Made by a program: the position numbers and the translations under genes. A model generated the notes under the pieces. That model did no database searches. It had not been told where the DNA came from and was given only the letters and a program-made list of their open reading frames with translations. 64,000 bases of DNA, from contig NZ_VTAV01000002.1 in assembly GCF_008180195.1 (NCBI RefSeq), positions 248,001 to 312,000 of the forward strand. Reading direction: 5' to 3'. Positions 8,252 to 16,838 of this stretch are shown here, one piece after another. The stretch comes from Sphingobacterium phlebotomi. Its GTDB lineage: Bacteria > Bacteroidota > Bacteroidia > Sphingobacteriales > Sphingobacteriaceae. Positions within the stretch are counted from its first letter, which is position 1. Each line of letters begins with the position of its first letter.

Positions 8252-10906
8252 TTATTTAACGTTAACGGTTAACGTTTTTCTTCCCAATCTTCCGTTAAAA
8301 TCCAACCCTTCTATGATTATAAGGTATTCGCCAGCTTCGTCGGAAGTGTAAAAATCAAAAGCTGCTTTGCCATTTTCATCCGTTATAATATTGGGTTCCC
8401 AGTGGATAGTGGTCCGTAAATCTTGATTAAGTATTGTTTTGGAATCGGGTTCATAAGCGGGCTTGTAAAATGTTTTATGGATATGGAAACCTTTTGGTTG
8501 CACTGTTGCGATACCTTTGGGGGTATAGTTGCTTCGCATAGCATCAGCCCCCGATTTTGAGGTAATGATGATAAGACCATTCCCTCCGTAAGAACCATAG
8601 ATGGCAGTATAATTTACATTGCGTAATACCTCTACACTTTGCACATCCATGGGGTTGATCATCGATAACATATCGTTTTCAACATACATTCCATCTAGTA
8701 TAACTTGCATTTCACCGCCCCCGCGTGTGGTGTATGGAATGCCATTTCGAAACATTACGCCCATTAAACGTCCATTTAGACACATTTCTAACGTCGTGCA
8801 CGTTTCCAAATCCTCTGCTGAAATTACTTGATCGGCATTACCCGGACCATTCAGGTTTGCGGAACGTTCAGAGGCTTTATGTCGTGGTCGCTGAGCTGTT
8901 ACAATAACTTCTTGGATAGCGATCGATTTTTCCATAAGACCTTGTGCTTCCAATCCCGAGAAATATTTCTTGCTGTGAATAAGTTCGTCTACGAAGATGG
9001 AATTTACGTTATTCTGTTCGCCGGGAGCATTTTTGTTAGGGCCTATGGTAGGCGACGTTTCTTCGGGAACAATAATGTCGATGTTATTCTTTCCTTTTTC
9101 GTCTTTCGCGGTTATTAGGAATTTAATGCTATCTGGGAAAAATAAATTACTGAATTCGAAATAACCTTCTTCATTAGCTACTGTGTCGATAAATTCCATA
9201 AAATTGTGGGTAGGTACTAAGACCATGTTCGCTTTTGAAGCAGGCGCCTTTCGACCGAGTTTTCGTGCCTGTCCCTTAATGGATATACTTTTTTCAGGAG
9301 AAAAAGTAGGTTCGCTAACGTCTAAGGGAGCTGTTATATCTATTTTCCGCCAACCTTGCGTTAGAAGTAGATGGTCTATATCGCTGGTTTTTATTTCACC
9401 GTCAAAATAATAGCCGGGGTTTTCGATGTATCCCATAATATCGGCGCTCAATAAGAGCGACGAGAGAATGTTGGGCGCTATTTTAGGGTTATTTTTTAAT
9501 TTGGAGGCATTGACCACTGAGGCTGATAGGACAGCGGTTCGTATACTATCTGATGAATCTCCTGTTTCAAGTGATACGGTTATTTTTTTTCTTTTGGTAC
9601 TTGTTGGCGTATCGGTATTCGTTATTAAGGGGAGTGTTTTCTTTTCATTGTAGACAAAGACAGGCCTTTCTATGAGTGGTTCCAGTTTATTATTTAGGAT
9701 ACTGATGGTTAATATGCCGTTGGGTAAATCGGTTTTTGGCACAGAAAAGATAAGTTCTGATTTGGAGGCGGGTTGTTTCGATGCGTAGTATACATTTCCC
9801 ATATACTGGGCTAAAAAATAGATCTCATTACCATCTTGTTTGTCAGCGCTTACACCAACTTGTGCAAACAGTTTATCGCCATTTCCATTATTCATTTGGA
9901 TATTATAGCCGGAAGAAACAGGGGTAGGAAGTTCGGATTTTATAGTGGTTCCGTCTTCAAATGTCGTAAAAGCAACCAAAGGTTGGGTATTCTGGATAAA
10001 TAAGGGGACGGAGCCCATCCCTAAAATATTGGTTTCGATGATGGCCGTAGTGTCGCCCGCCGTTGTTAGGATAGTGGTTCGACTTTCGATACCGAGTCCG
10101 TCGGGTTTTAGTGTTTTGACGGCTATTTTATTAATGCTGTTGGCTAATAGGTTTCCCCCTTCTGGGAAAAATTGTATGCTATTCTCTAAAATCGTTGCTT
10201 TTGGCAACTTGAAGATTTTTTCTACCTGCGCTTTTGCTTTATTTGCAAAACTAATGGAGAGTTTGGCTTCGGCGTAATCATCTTTAAAAGGAATCTCTAA
10301 CTGCCCTTGGTCGTTGGTTTTAACACGACCTCTTTTTAGATTTTTGCCACTCTTGGAAATAATTTCATACCGTATGGTCTCCTCTGCCAATGGGTCACCT
10401 TGGACATCCTGCAATTGGACGGTATAGTTGTCCTTGTCGAGATAAGAACGGGAAAGGACGTTGTCTAACCTACCGTTGCTAACCTGTATATTCTCGTTAA
10501 AAAAATAAATAGTGCTATCATTGCGCATCCAATTGGTATAAGCTCTGATACGATATGTTCCTTCAACCAATGTATCAGTCAATGTAATATCACCCATGCC
10601 AAGCCCCGTTAATATGGGGATTCGTATGCTTGATACAACTTCTTCTTTTGGGCTGATAAGCTCTACATAGGCGATGTTACTAATGTTAGATAGTAAATTG
10701 TCTATTCCCACCGTAGTATAGGCTTTGAACCAGATGGTCTCTCCTGCCGTATACGTATATTTATCGATGTGGAGATATAACTTTTCGATAGGCCGGGAGT
10801 CATGATATGCGTTTATTTTAGCCAGAAGACCTTGTAAATCTTGTGCTTTTATACCGACTGTTGCTAGCGTAAAAAAGCACAATAAAAGAAGTCTTTTCAT
10901 GTTCAT
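8252..10906 (-). CDS. MG2/TonB-plug domain surface protein
   Basis: An 884-residue exported protein (signal peptide ending VGIKAQ). The N-terminal half begins KLYLHIDKYTYTAGETIWFKAYTTVG, the macroglobulin MG2-type opening found in large Bacteroidota surface proteins, and continues as a run of beta-sandwich domains. Near residues 690-790 there is a TonB-receptor plug-like domain: IQEVIVTAQRPRHK, SAEDLETCTTLEMCLNGRLMGV, MQVILDGMYVENDMLSMINPMDVQSVEVLRN and NGLIIITSKSG. It has no following 22-strand barrel, so it is not a transporter itself. It ends with an Ig-like beta-sandwich (DENGKAAFDFYTSDEAGEYLIIIEG). It may be a surface module that interacts with a TonB-dependent complex, but the role is unknown. 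It is transcribed alone. Confidence 0.82.
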   Translation of the reverse strand: MNMKRLLLLCFFTLATVGIKAQDLQGLLAKINAYHDSRPIEKLYLHIDKYTYTAGETIWFKAYTTVGIDNLLSNISNIAYVELISPKEEVVSSIRIPILTGLGMGDITLTDTLVEGTYRIRAYTNWMRNDSTIYFFNENIQVSNGRLDNVLSRSYLDKDNYTVQLQDVQGDPLAEETIRYEIISKSGKNLKRGRVKTNDQGQLEIPFKDDYAEAKLSISFANKAKAQVEKIFKLPKATILENSIQFFPEGGNLLANSINKIAVKTLKPDGLGIESRTTILTTAGDTTAIIETNILGMGSVPLFIQNTQPLVAFTTFEDGTTIKSELPTPVSSGYNIQMNNGNGDKLFAQVGVSADKQDGNEIYFLAQYMGNVYYASKQPASKSELIFSVPKTDLPNGILTISILNNKLEPLIERPVFVYNEKKTLPLITNTDTPTSTKRKKITVSLETGDSSDSIRTAVLSASVVNASKLKNNPKIAPNILSSLLLSADIMGYIENPGYYFDGEIKTSDIDHLLLTQGWRKIDITAPLDVSEPTFSPEKSISIKGQARKLGRKAPASKANMVLVPTHNFMEFIDTVANEEGYFEFSNLFFPDSIKFLITAKDEKGKNNIDIIVPEETSPTIGPNKNAPGEQNNVNSIFVDELIHSKKYFSGLEAQGLMEKSIAIQEVIVTAQRPRHKASERSANLNGPGNADQVISAEDLETCTTLEMCLNGRLMGVMFRNGIPYTTRGGGEMQVILDGMYVENDMLSMINPMDVQSVEVLRNVNYTAIYGSYGGNGLIIITSKSGADAMRSNYTPKGIATVQPKGFHIHKTFYKPAYEPDSKTILNQDLRTTIHWEPNIITDENGKAAFDFYTSDEAGEYLIIIEGLDFNGRLGRKTLTVNVK

Positions 10907-10960
10907 AACAGGTGAAATTTGGAGTCAAAATACGAAAAAAATCAGTATACGTCATTAATT

Positions 10961-10993
10961 TTTGTTGATTATTAATCAACATCGGTATCTTTG
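10961..10993 (+). promoter_or_regulatory. purD promoter, apparently giving a leaderless mRNA
   Basis: A perfect Bacteroidota -7 element TATCTTTG lies at 10986-10993, with a TTTG -33 element near 10961. The start ATG of purD is at 10999, about where transcription should begin, so little or no 5' leader is expected. A 7-bp inverted repeat GTTGATT/AATCAAC (10964-10980) fills the spacer and could be an operator. Confidence 0.6.
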
Positions 10994-10998
10994 TTGAT

Positions 10999-12273
10999 AT
11001 GAATATCTTAATTATTGGTTCCGGCGGCAGGGAATCTGCCTTTGCGTACAAATTATCGAAAAGTCCAAAATTGAATCAACTATTTATCGCTCCTGGAAAT
11101 GCGGGGACGAGCCAATACGGACAAAATGTAAACTTGAAAGTCACGGATTTTGATGGAATAGCGTCTTTTGCTATTGAAAATGCGGTCGATATGATTCTAG
11201 TGGGACCCGAGGAACCATTAGTAAAAGGTATTCACGATTATTTTTTAAACCGCGAAGATGTTAAGCATATACCTATCATTGGTCCTCAACAAAAAGGTGC
11301 GCAGCTCGAGGGTTCTAAAGATTTTTCAAAGGAATTTATGTTGCGTCATCAAGTTCCGACAGCAGCTTATAAGTCTTTTGATAAATCTAATCTGGAAGAG
11401 GGATTGGCTTATTTGGAAACGCAGAAATTACCTATTGTTTTGAAAGCCGATGGCTTGGCTGCTGGAAAAGGGGTTTTGATTTGCGAAACGCAGGAAGATG
11501 CTAAAGCGGAGCTAAAGGCGATGATTGCTGATGCGAAATTTGGTGATGCTAGCTCAGTAGTCGTCATCGAGGAGTTTTTAAAAGGGATTGAACTCTCCGT
11601 ATTCGTACTTACCGACGGCGATTCTTATAAGGTATTACCTTCAGCTAAAGATTATAAACGTATCGGCGAAGGTGATACAGGGTTAAATACTGGCGGCATG
11701 GGATCGATATCTCCCGTTCCTTTTGCGGACGAAACTTTTCTTTCCAAAGTGGAGGAACGGATTATTAAGCCGACAATTGAAGGGTTGAAGAAAGATGAGA
11801 TTCCATATAAGGGTTTTATTTTTATTGGTTTGATGAATGTGGATGGAGAGCCTTATGTTATCGAATACAATGTCCGTATGGGCGATCCTGAAACGGAATC
11901 TGTATTGCCGAGGATTGAGTCTGATTTGGTAGATTTACTGGAAGGTGTAGCAAAAAATGATTTAGGTTCTCGAAATTATACGGTTAGCCCCAAAACTGCT
12001 GTAACGGTCGTGTTGGTCTCGGGAGGCTATCCGGGAGATTATGAATCGGGTAAGGAAATTACGAATCTCGAAAATGTAGAAGATTCTCTTGTTTTTCACG
12101 CAGGAACGAAAGAAGTAGATGGAAAGGTTGTTACCGCGGGAGGGCGTGTTATCGCTGTAACGACACTTCAAGATAACTTATTTGATGCGCTGCAACAAGC
12201 CACAGCTGATGCCGGAAGAATCTTTTTTGAACGTAAGTACTTCCGAAAAGATATTGGTTTCGACTTGATATAA
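10999..12273 (+). CDS. purD: Phosphoribosylamine-glycine ligase (GAR synthetase)
   Basis: A 424-residue ATP-grasp enzyme of purine synthesis that joins glycine to 5-phosphoribosylamine. The N terminus MNILIIGSGGRESAFAYKL is the family's Rossmann-like opening. VLKADGLAAGKGV is the ATP-grasp lysine loop, GLNTGGMGSISPVP and VIEYNVRMGDPETE carry the substrate and metal-binding residues, and the C-terminal VTVVLVSGGYPGDY domain is intact. Length is normal. The start is fixed by the conserved N terminus; the promoter just upstream suggests the transcript starts at or next to the ATG. It is divergent from the plug-domain gene and is the last chromosomal gene before the tRNA/ICE junction. Confidence 0.96.
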   Translation: MNILIIGSGGRESAFAYKLSKSPKLNQLFIAPGNAGTSQYGQNVNLKVTDFDGIASFAIENAVDMILVGPEEPLVKGIHDYFLNREDVKHIPIIGPQQKGAQLEGSKDFSKEFMLRHQVPTAAYKSFDKSNLEEGLAYLETQKLPIVLKADGLAAGKGVLICETQEDAKAELKAMIADAKFGDASSVVVIEEFLKGIELSVFVLTDGDSYKVLPSAKDYKRIGEGDTGLNTGGMGSISPVPFADETFLSKVEERIIKPTIEGLKKDEIPYKGFIFIGLMNVDGEPYVIEYNVRMGDPETESVLPRIESDLVDLLEGVAKNDLGSRNYTVSPKTAVTVVLVSGGYPGDYESGKEITNLENVEDSLVFHAGTKEVDGKVVTAGGRVIAVTTLQDNLFDALQQATADAGRIFFERKYFRKDIGFDLI

Positions 12274-12399
12274 AATACATCTTGTTTAGGGTCATTACAG
12301 TAGGCCCGAAAATATCATGAATCTGGTATTTTGAGGTATATTTTTTCGTAAAAATAACCTTTTCAGATTCAATGTATTATAAAATAGGAGTCAAAAATG

Positions 12400-12431
12400 T
12401 TTTGGTGATTTGAATATTGCTCTTATATTTG
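12400..12431 (+). promoter_or_regulatory. tRNA-Glu promoter
   Basis: TATATTTG at 12424-12431 is a perfect TAnnTTTG -7 element, with TTTG near 12401 as the -33 element about 20 bp upstream. The tRNA begins 17 bp after the -7 element. Confidence 0.75.
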
Positions 12432-12447
12432 CATCACCAAAAACAAT

Positions 12448-12519
12448 GGCCCGTTCGTCTAGGGGTTAGGACGCAAGATTTTCATTCTTGAAACAGGGGT
12501 TCGATTCCCCTACGGGCTA
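12448..12519 (+). tRNA. tRNA-Glu (anticodon UUC)
   Basis: The cloverleaf is complete. The acceptor arm pairs GGCCCGT (12448-12454) with ACGGGCT (12512-12518), with discriminator A at 12519. The anticodon stem pairs CAAGA with TCTTG around the loop TTTTCAT, giving anticodon TTC at 12481-12483. The T arm is AGGGGTTCGATTCCCCT. No CCA is encoded. The integrase that follows in the same orientation makes the 3' half of this tRNA the likely integration (att) site of the element, although I found no second copy of this 3' segment in the window. Confidence 0.97.
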
Positions 12520-12543
12520 CAGACCTTAAAGTCAAAACATACT

Positions 12544-12580
12544 AAAACGCTGTAAATTAAATGTTTACAGCGTTTTTTAT
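12544..12580 (+). terminator. Intrinsic terminator after tRNA-Glu
   Basis: A perfect 13-bp stem, AAAACGCTGTAAA (12544-12556) with TTTACAGCGTTTT (12564-12576), is followed by T residues. If the element is integrated at the tRNA 3' end, this terminator is carried by the element. Confidence 0.88.
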
Positions 12581-12768
12581 TTTATCGGTATCTACAAATC
12601 TTTCAATTTTTCCCAATAAAAAAGTGAGTCATTCGGTGAGTCATTTTTTTAAACTACCCTACTCACTGAAACAGGTTTAAAACTCTGATTTACAGCCTGT
12701 TCAAAAAATGAACATCTTGATTTCGTTAGGCTGCAAGGCTAATTTTGTTTCACTTAAATGATAGTATC

Positions 12769-14079
12769 ATGAGTACAAATTATTCTTTGCTCTTCTACCT
12801 GAAGAAACCAAAAAATTACGTAAGCGGCCCCAAGCCGATCTACATGCGTATTACGGTGGACGGAATACTGAAAGAGGTATCCACCGGACGGGAGTGCGAT
12901 CCCACAAAGTGGATATCGAAGGCCAATCGTGCCAAGGGAACCAAAGAAGACGTTAAAACACTGAACGCCTATCTTGATACGATGGAACATAAAGTAGCGG
13001 ACATCCATCTCCAAATGAGCAAACGTGGCGAGGACATAACCGCGGAATCCATTAAAATGAAATATCTCGGAAGGGATATTCAGCGAAAAACATTGCTGAC
13101 TGTTTTTCTTGAACACAACGAGCAGATTAAAGCACTATTGGGAAAAGGTTTTAAGCCCAATACACTCAAGGGATACACCACTTCCCTTGCCCATATCGAA
13201 TTGTACCTGACAGAACATCTTAACCTAAAGGATATCGATGTGCGAAAGATGGACCATAGTTTTGTTGCCGGGTATGAATTTTTCCTCCGTTCGGCCCTCG
13301 GCTGTTCGGAAGTATCTGCTGCCAAGTACATCAAACACCTACGGAAGATCGTCAAGCTTTGCATGGCGCACAAATGGATTACAGAAGACCCTTTTGCACT
13401 CTATAAGAATTCTGCCAAAGCGAAAGAAAAAGAATTTCTCACCGAGCATGAGCTGGAGCGTATAGAGCGCAAGCTGTTCACCGTTCCTAGACTTGCACAT
13501 GTACGTGACATCTTCGTGTTCTGCTGCTACACGGGACTGTCTTACGCCGATGTTAAAAAGCTTTCCAATGATGACATCGGAAAAGGTTTCGGAGGAAAGC
13601 TCTGGATATTCACCAACCGCGAGAAGACGGAGACAGCTTCGAACATCCCCCTCCTGCCAAAGGCACTGGAAATCCTTTCACGGTACAGTGATTATCCACC
13701 CTCTGTTTCAAAAGGTAAGCTTCTCCCTGTCCTAAGTAACCAGAAGATGAACAGTTACCTCAAGGAGATAGCTGACTTATCTGGCATCACCAAAAAGCTG
13801 ACTTTCCACATGGCAAGGCATACCTTTGCCACAACAGTTACCTTGTCCAATGATGTTCCTATCGAGACTGTATCCAAGATGCTCGGTCACACGGATATCA
13901 AGACTACTCAGCATTACGCCAAACTACTAGATACACGGATAGGTCGTGATATGGGCAGACTGGAGGAAACACTGGATAACAAAAAACCGATATATGATGC
14001 ATTAATGCCAAAGGTTTCGTTTGGAAAAATGCCGGCTGTTTCGCTACAGCCATGTTTAAATGGTAATAAAGCCGGATAA
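12769..14079 (+). CDS. Tyrosine recombinase/integrase of the ICE
   Basis: A 436-residue site-specific recombinase, expected to integrate and excise the element. Layout matches Bacteroidota integrases: an N-terminal Arm-binding domain (about residues 1-100), a SAM-like core-binding domain (105-215) and a catalytic domain. Visible catalytic residues are K286 (REKTETA), H347/R350 (HMARHTF), H374 (LGHTDIKTT) and Y383 (QHYA). The usual first Arg, expected in TGLR, is replaced by Ser258 (CCYTGLSYAD). This is the same substitution known from IntDOT of the CTnDOT family, so it does not imply loss of function. The start MSTNYSLLFYL is preferred over an in-frame ATG 24 bp upstream by family resemblance. 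It lies 250 bp from tRNA-Glu and points into the element. Confidence 0.93.
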   Translation: MSTNYSLLFYLKKPKNYVSGPKPIYMRITVDGILKEVSTGRECDPTKWISKANRAKGTKEDVKTLNAYLDTMEHKVADIHLQMSKRGEDITAESIKMKYLGRDIQRKTLLTVFLEHNEQIKALLGKGFKPNTLKGYTTSLAHIELYLTEHLNLKDIDVRKMDHSFVAGYEFFLRSALGCSEVSAAKYIKHLRKIVKLCMAHKWITEDPFALYKNSAKAKEKEFLTEHELERIERKLFTVPRLAHVRDIFVFCCYTGLSYADVKKLSNDDIGKGFGGKLWIFTNREKTETASNIPLLPKALEILSRYSDYPPSVSKGKLLPVLSNQKMNSYLKEIADLSGITKKLTFHMARHTFATTVTLSNDVPIETVSKMLGHTDIKTTQHYAKLLDTRIGRDMGRLEETLDNKKPIYDALMPKVSFGKMPAVSLQPCLNGNKAG

Positions 14080-14356
14080 TATTAGTTACCGGTAATGGAT
14101 GGCCAAAGAGAGTGGGCTTGTTTTGACTGCTCCCCCTTGTATGGCTAACATAACTGTTAAACTGCTCGGCCGTGAGAGCCGAAACGGGGTGTAGCCTCAA
14201 GCGGCGTTAATAATACACAGGTCTATCATACCACACTTGCCTATTTGGTGAGTGATGTTTTTCAAAATAAGTTAAATAATGTAAAGAAAGTTAAAAGTGT
14301 TAAAGCCCTTCCCTCATACGTCCCCTTTCAATATGTTTGTGGCAATTATTCCAAAT

Positions 14357-14926
14357 ATGAACAGATACATATTGACCATGGTGGTCGCCTTAGTAGCTTT
14401 GGCAACCACATCACGCGCTCAAAATTTTCCTTCAACACCGAGGCCCCATTTTCTCGACGTCGGAGTTTTGGGAGGTTATAACCTTGACACAAAAGGACCG
14501 GTCTTCGGCGGGGGAATTGGCTACGAATACCGACCGTACCAACGGTGGGGTTTTGTAGCCAATTTGAACTATGATTTCACTAGGAGCGACGAGTCTTCTA
14601 CCTGGCATGTAGACATTCCCGGTGTTGCCGGTAACAAAGCTGATTATTGGGGGCAGGAGATGTATTCTGCATCGCTGGGTGCAAGGCATTATTTCGGACG
14701 GTTCTTTGTCGGAGCTTCTTTCGGGCTAGCTCATGAACGGAACTGGGTAAAAATGGACGATGGGGTCCGTTCGGCAGCAAATACCCGTTACGGCTTTTAT
14801 CAACATTACTACGCGGGCTATCAGATCCCTTTAAAAAACAACAGTTATCTGGAATTTGTAGGGAGTGCCTCTGGGGCAGGAGCGCTAAAGACTACTGTTG
14901 CGGCACGTTACAAGTTTGGTTTCTAA
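14357..14926 (+). CDS. Putative outer-membrane beta-barrel protein
   Basis: A 189-residue exported protein beginning MNRYILTMVVALVALATTSRAQ, a clear signal peptide; the longer reading frame to 14297 adds an implausible N terminus. The mature part alternates hydrophobic and polar residues with many aromatic and glycine residues (FLDVGVLGGYNL, FGGGIGYEYRPYQRWGFVANLNYDF, SASLGARHYFGRFFVGASFGLAHE) and ends in Phe (AARYKFGF), as small 8-stranded outer-membrane barrels do. It sits between the integrase and the element's HTH genes. Such barrels are a recurrent cargo next to Bacteroidota integrases, but its role is unknown. Confidence 0.72.
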   Translation: MNRYILTMVVALVALATTSRAQNFPSTPRPHFLDVGVLGGYNLDTKGPVFGGGIGYEYRPYQRWGFVANLNYDFTRSDESSTWHVDIPGVAGNKADYWGQEMYSASLGARHYFGRFFVGASFGLAHERNWVKMDDGVRSAANTRYGFYQHYYAGYQIPLKNNSYLEFVGSASGAGALKTTVAARYKFGF

Positions 14927-14982
14927 AGCATTGCAAATAATAAAACATGGAACTGTATCAATAATTAAGGGCTTTTAGAATT

Positions 14983-15018
14983 GACAAGGGGAACATTTAT
15001 AAAATAGTTCCCCTTGTC
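14983..15018. terminator. Hairpin between convergent genes
   Basis: A perfect 12-bp inverted repeat, GACAAGGGGAAC (14983-14994) with GTTCCCCTTGTC (15007-15018), lies between the beta-barrel gene and the convergent 101-residue gene. It has no T tract on the plus strand, so bidirectional terminator is the best guess from position. Confidence 0.55.
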
Positions 15019-15089
15019 ATGGTAATGACTATCTACTTTCCGGTCCCCTTGTCGTATCGGTATCGTTCCTCCTCAGAATATTTTTCCAG

Positions 15090-15395
15090 TCATTCCACGA
15101 ATATAAAACGAAACCTGCTCGCATTTTTCGGGTGCCATGACGGAATATATTCCACATAACTATACATTACCAGTTCAGAGAGGCACTTGTGATAGGTTGC
15201 AATCGATTTTATGCGGGAAAACCGCATCAACTTACTTCGGCTAGCATGAAAAAAGCTTAAGGGAGAAATTGGATTATGAAAATAATACAGAGCCATGATC
15301 AGTCCTATGTGTGTCGGCAACAGCCTTTTATCACAAGCGAGCTTTTTAAAATATCTGAGAAAAAGGCTCCCAGACATTCCCGTATGCTTATTCAT
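15090..15395 (-). CDS. Small ICE protein downstream of the HTH gene, probable DNA-binding accessory
   Basis: A 101-residue basic protein (MNKHTGMSGSLFLRYFKKL). DKRLLPTHIGLIMALYYFHN followed by SRSKLMRFSRIKSIATYHKCLSEL has the rhythm of a winged-helix domain, with the SRIKSIATYHKCL helix as a recognition-helix candidate. Proteins of this type commonly follow a HTH/excisionase-like gene in Bacteroidota islands. Here the ATG overlaps the end of the HTH gene at 15388 by 8 bp, showing translational coupling. A role in excision or element regulation is inferred from this pairing; I do not recognise a named family with certainty. Confidence 0.7.
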   Translation of the reverse strand: MNKHTGMSGSLFLRYFKKLACDKRLLPTHIGLIMALYYFHNPISPLSFFHASRSKLMRFSRIKSIATYHKCLSELVMYSYVEYIPSWHPKNASRFRFIFVE

Positions 15396-15663
15396 CAGTC
15401 AAACCCCCATTAATCCGGCTTTCAATATCTTTCCTTCGGTAATAAATAATTCCTCCCAGCTTCTTATATGGCAATGCCCCATTAATTCGGAGATTTTGCA
15501 ACGTTCCGGGAGATATATTGAGCATCTTTCGAACCTCGCCGCTACGAAGCCATTGTCGTTCATCATTCCTATTTGTATTCTCTATCAACAGTTCCTTAAT
15601 TTCCGATACTATTTCAGCCTTTAGTAATAGAAGATCTTCTTTTGTTATAATTTCCACTTTCAT
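15388..15663 (-). CDS. Helix-turn-helix protein, excisionase-like
   Basis: A 91-residue protein with a coiled N terminus (KEDLLLLKAEIVSEIKELLIEN) and a MerR/excisionase-type HTH: QWLRSGEVRKMLNISPGTLQNLRINGALPYKKLGGIIYYRRKDIESRI. The pattern W-L-x-x-x-E-V-x-x-M-L-x-I-S followed by L-P-x-x-K-L-G and a Y-Y-R-x-x-D-I wing is characteristic of the small HTH_17 proteins used as excision or control factors by Bacteroidota mobile elements. It is coupled to the 101-residue gene downstream. The upstream 250 bp show no other gene. Confidence 0.85.
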   Translation of the reverse strand: MKVEIITKEDLLLLKAEIVSEIKELLIENTNRNDERQWLRSGEVRKMLNISPGTLQNLRINGALPYKKLGGIIYYRRKDIESRINGGLTDE

Positions 15664-15911
15664 AGCGCTAAATTTTTGTCTTTGATTCTAAGGTTGCGAC
15701 GTTTTCTTTAGTGGACACGTACGCCGGTTTCCACTCGTATGGCTATAACTTTCTCCAAAACTATTCTTTCTAATATCTTCTCCTTCTCACATTACATTTG
15801 GGTTGCATTTATACAAAGAAAGGGAAACCGAAACTAGTTTACTTTCTCCGCTTCTATCATGATTCTCGATAGGAATTCTAACAGTTCGACCTACAAGTTT
15901 ATGTTCCTTTT

Positions 15912-16751
15912 TCATAGGCTATTTTTTCTGAAGCTTAATTTTTCAGCAATATCCCTGCGGAGGCTATGCAAATTCTTTAAATCTGTGAGACAAATGTCAG
16001 AAATAACAGACTTGGAAATGGCGATTTCCAGAGCCCACAAATGCTTCTTCGTCATAATACAACTGATAATATTTCTTACGGATTTCCGTTCAGCTTTTGT
16101 CAGTTCTCGCTGTCTTTTCTGATATCTAGAGACGAGCACATTTAACGGATATAGGGTTTGAAGACATTCAAAATTGTAAGTCCATAGACCGGCATCTTTT
16201 AGTAGTATTGTGGCCTTGCTAGAATTTGTATCCACACTAACTGTAATCCCCAACTCGCCCGGCCTATAATTTCCAAATTCCGAAATACGCACCGCCCGTC
16301 CCAGCAATGTACTTTTTTCCTCTTTCGGCATTCTTTTAGCAATGCCAAGATGCCGATCTATGTCAAGGTTCATCTCATGAAATGTCTCACAATCTGTAAC
16401 ACATAAACCTTTTATTACTTCGTCGAAACAGGCAATTCTCAGCGCCCAGTCGTGATGGTTTTGTCTAGAACTTTCAATAATTCGTTTAACCGTCTCAATT
16501 TCGTTATACTTCATTTCTGCGTAACGCATTTGGAATCTATACAGTAGTGCATTTAAAGGGTAAAGGATTTCCAGTGCACTTAATTGATATTCACCTACTG
16601 TTCCATCCCTAAAAAGGACAGTTGAGATTTGCTCTTTATAATTCGTGTGATCGACCAGTCCTATTTCACCTCTCATATCAAAAGGATCCGTCGTTAGGTC
16701 ATTTGGTACGTGGACGAAATGGCCTTTAATAAAGTCGTTTTTTGTTTTCAT
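15912..16751 (-). CDS. Hypothetical ICE protein with an internal tandem duplication
   Basis: A 279-residue cytoplasmic protein starting MKTKNDFIKGHFVHVPND. Its two halves are repeats of one ~110-residue unit. The first reads STVLFRDGTVGEYQLSALEILYPLNALLYRFQ and ends WALRIACFDEVIKGLCVTD. The second reads ATILLKDAGLWTYNFECLQTLYPLN and ends WALEIAISKSVISDICLTDL. The unit is a short beta domain (reading like an Lsm/SH3-like small barrel) followed by a helical segment with YPLN at the junction. A third copy is the neighbouring gene at 16839. No function is known to me. It is carried on the minus strand with the ICE accessory genes. Confidence 0.75.
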   Translation of the reverse strand: MKTKNDFIKGHFVHVPNDLTTDPFDMRGEIGLVDHTNYKEQISTVLFRDGTVGEYQLSALEILYPLNALLYRFQMRYAEMKYNEIETVKRIIESSRQNHHDWALRIACFDEVIKGLCVTDCETFHEMNLDIDRHLGIAKRMPKEEKSTLLGRAVRISEFGNYRPGELGITVSVDTNSSKATILLKDAGLWTYNFECLQTLYPLNVLVSRYQKRQRELTKAERKSVRNIISCIMTKKHLWALEIAISKSVISDICLTDLKNLHSLRRDIAEKLSFRKNSL

Positions 16752-16838
16752 GGTTCTACCGTATTGCAATATGGCTTTTGTTCAGGATACGTGCTCAAAG
16801 TACAGGTAGAGGGAGAGTACATTGTTTGTTAAGTCACT

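Noticed and set aside
12511..12519. Right-hand att repeat of the tRNA-Glu 3' end elsewhere in the window
   Set aside because: I looked for the T-arm/acceptor sequence in the rest of the window and found no convincing second copy.
12769..14079. Calling the integrase inactive because Arg I is replaced by Ser
   Set aside because: The same substitution occurs in the active IntDOT integrase, and the other catalytic residues are intact.
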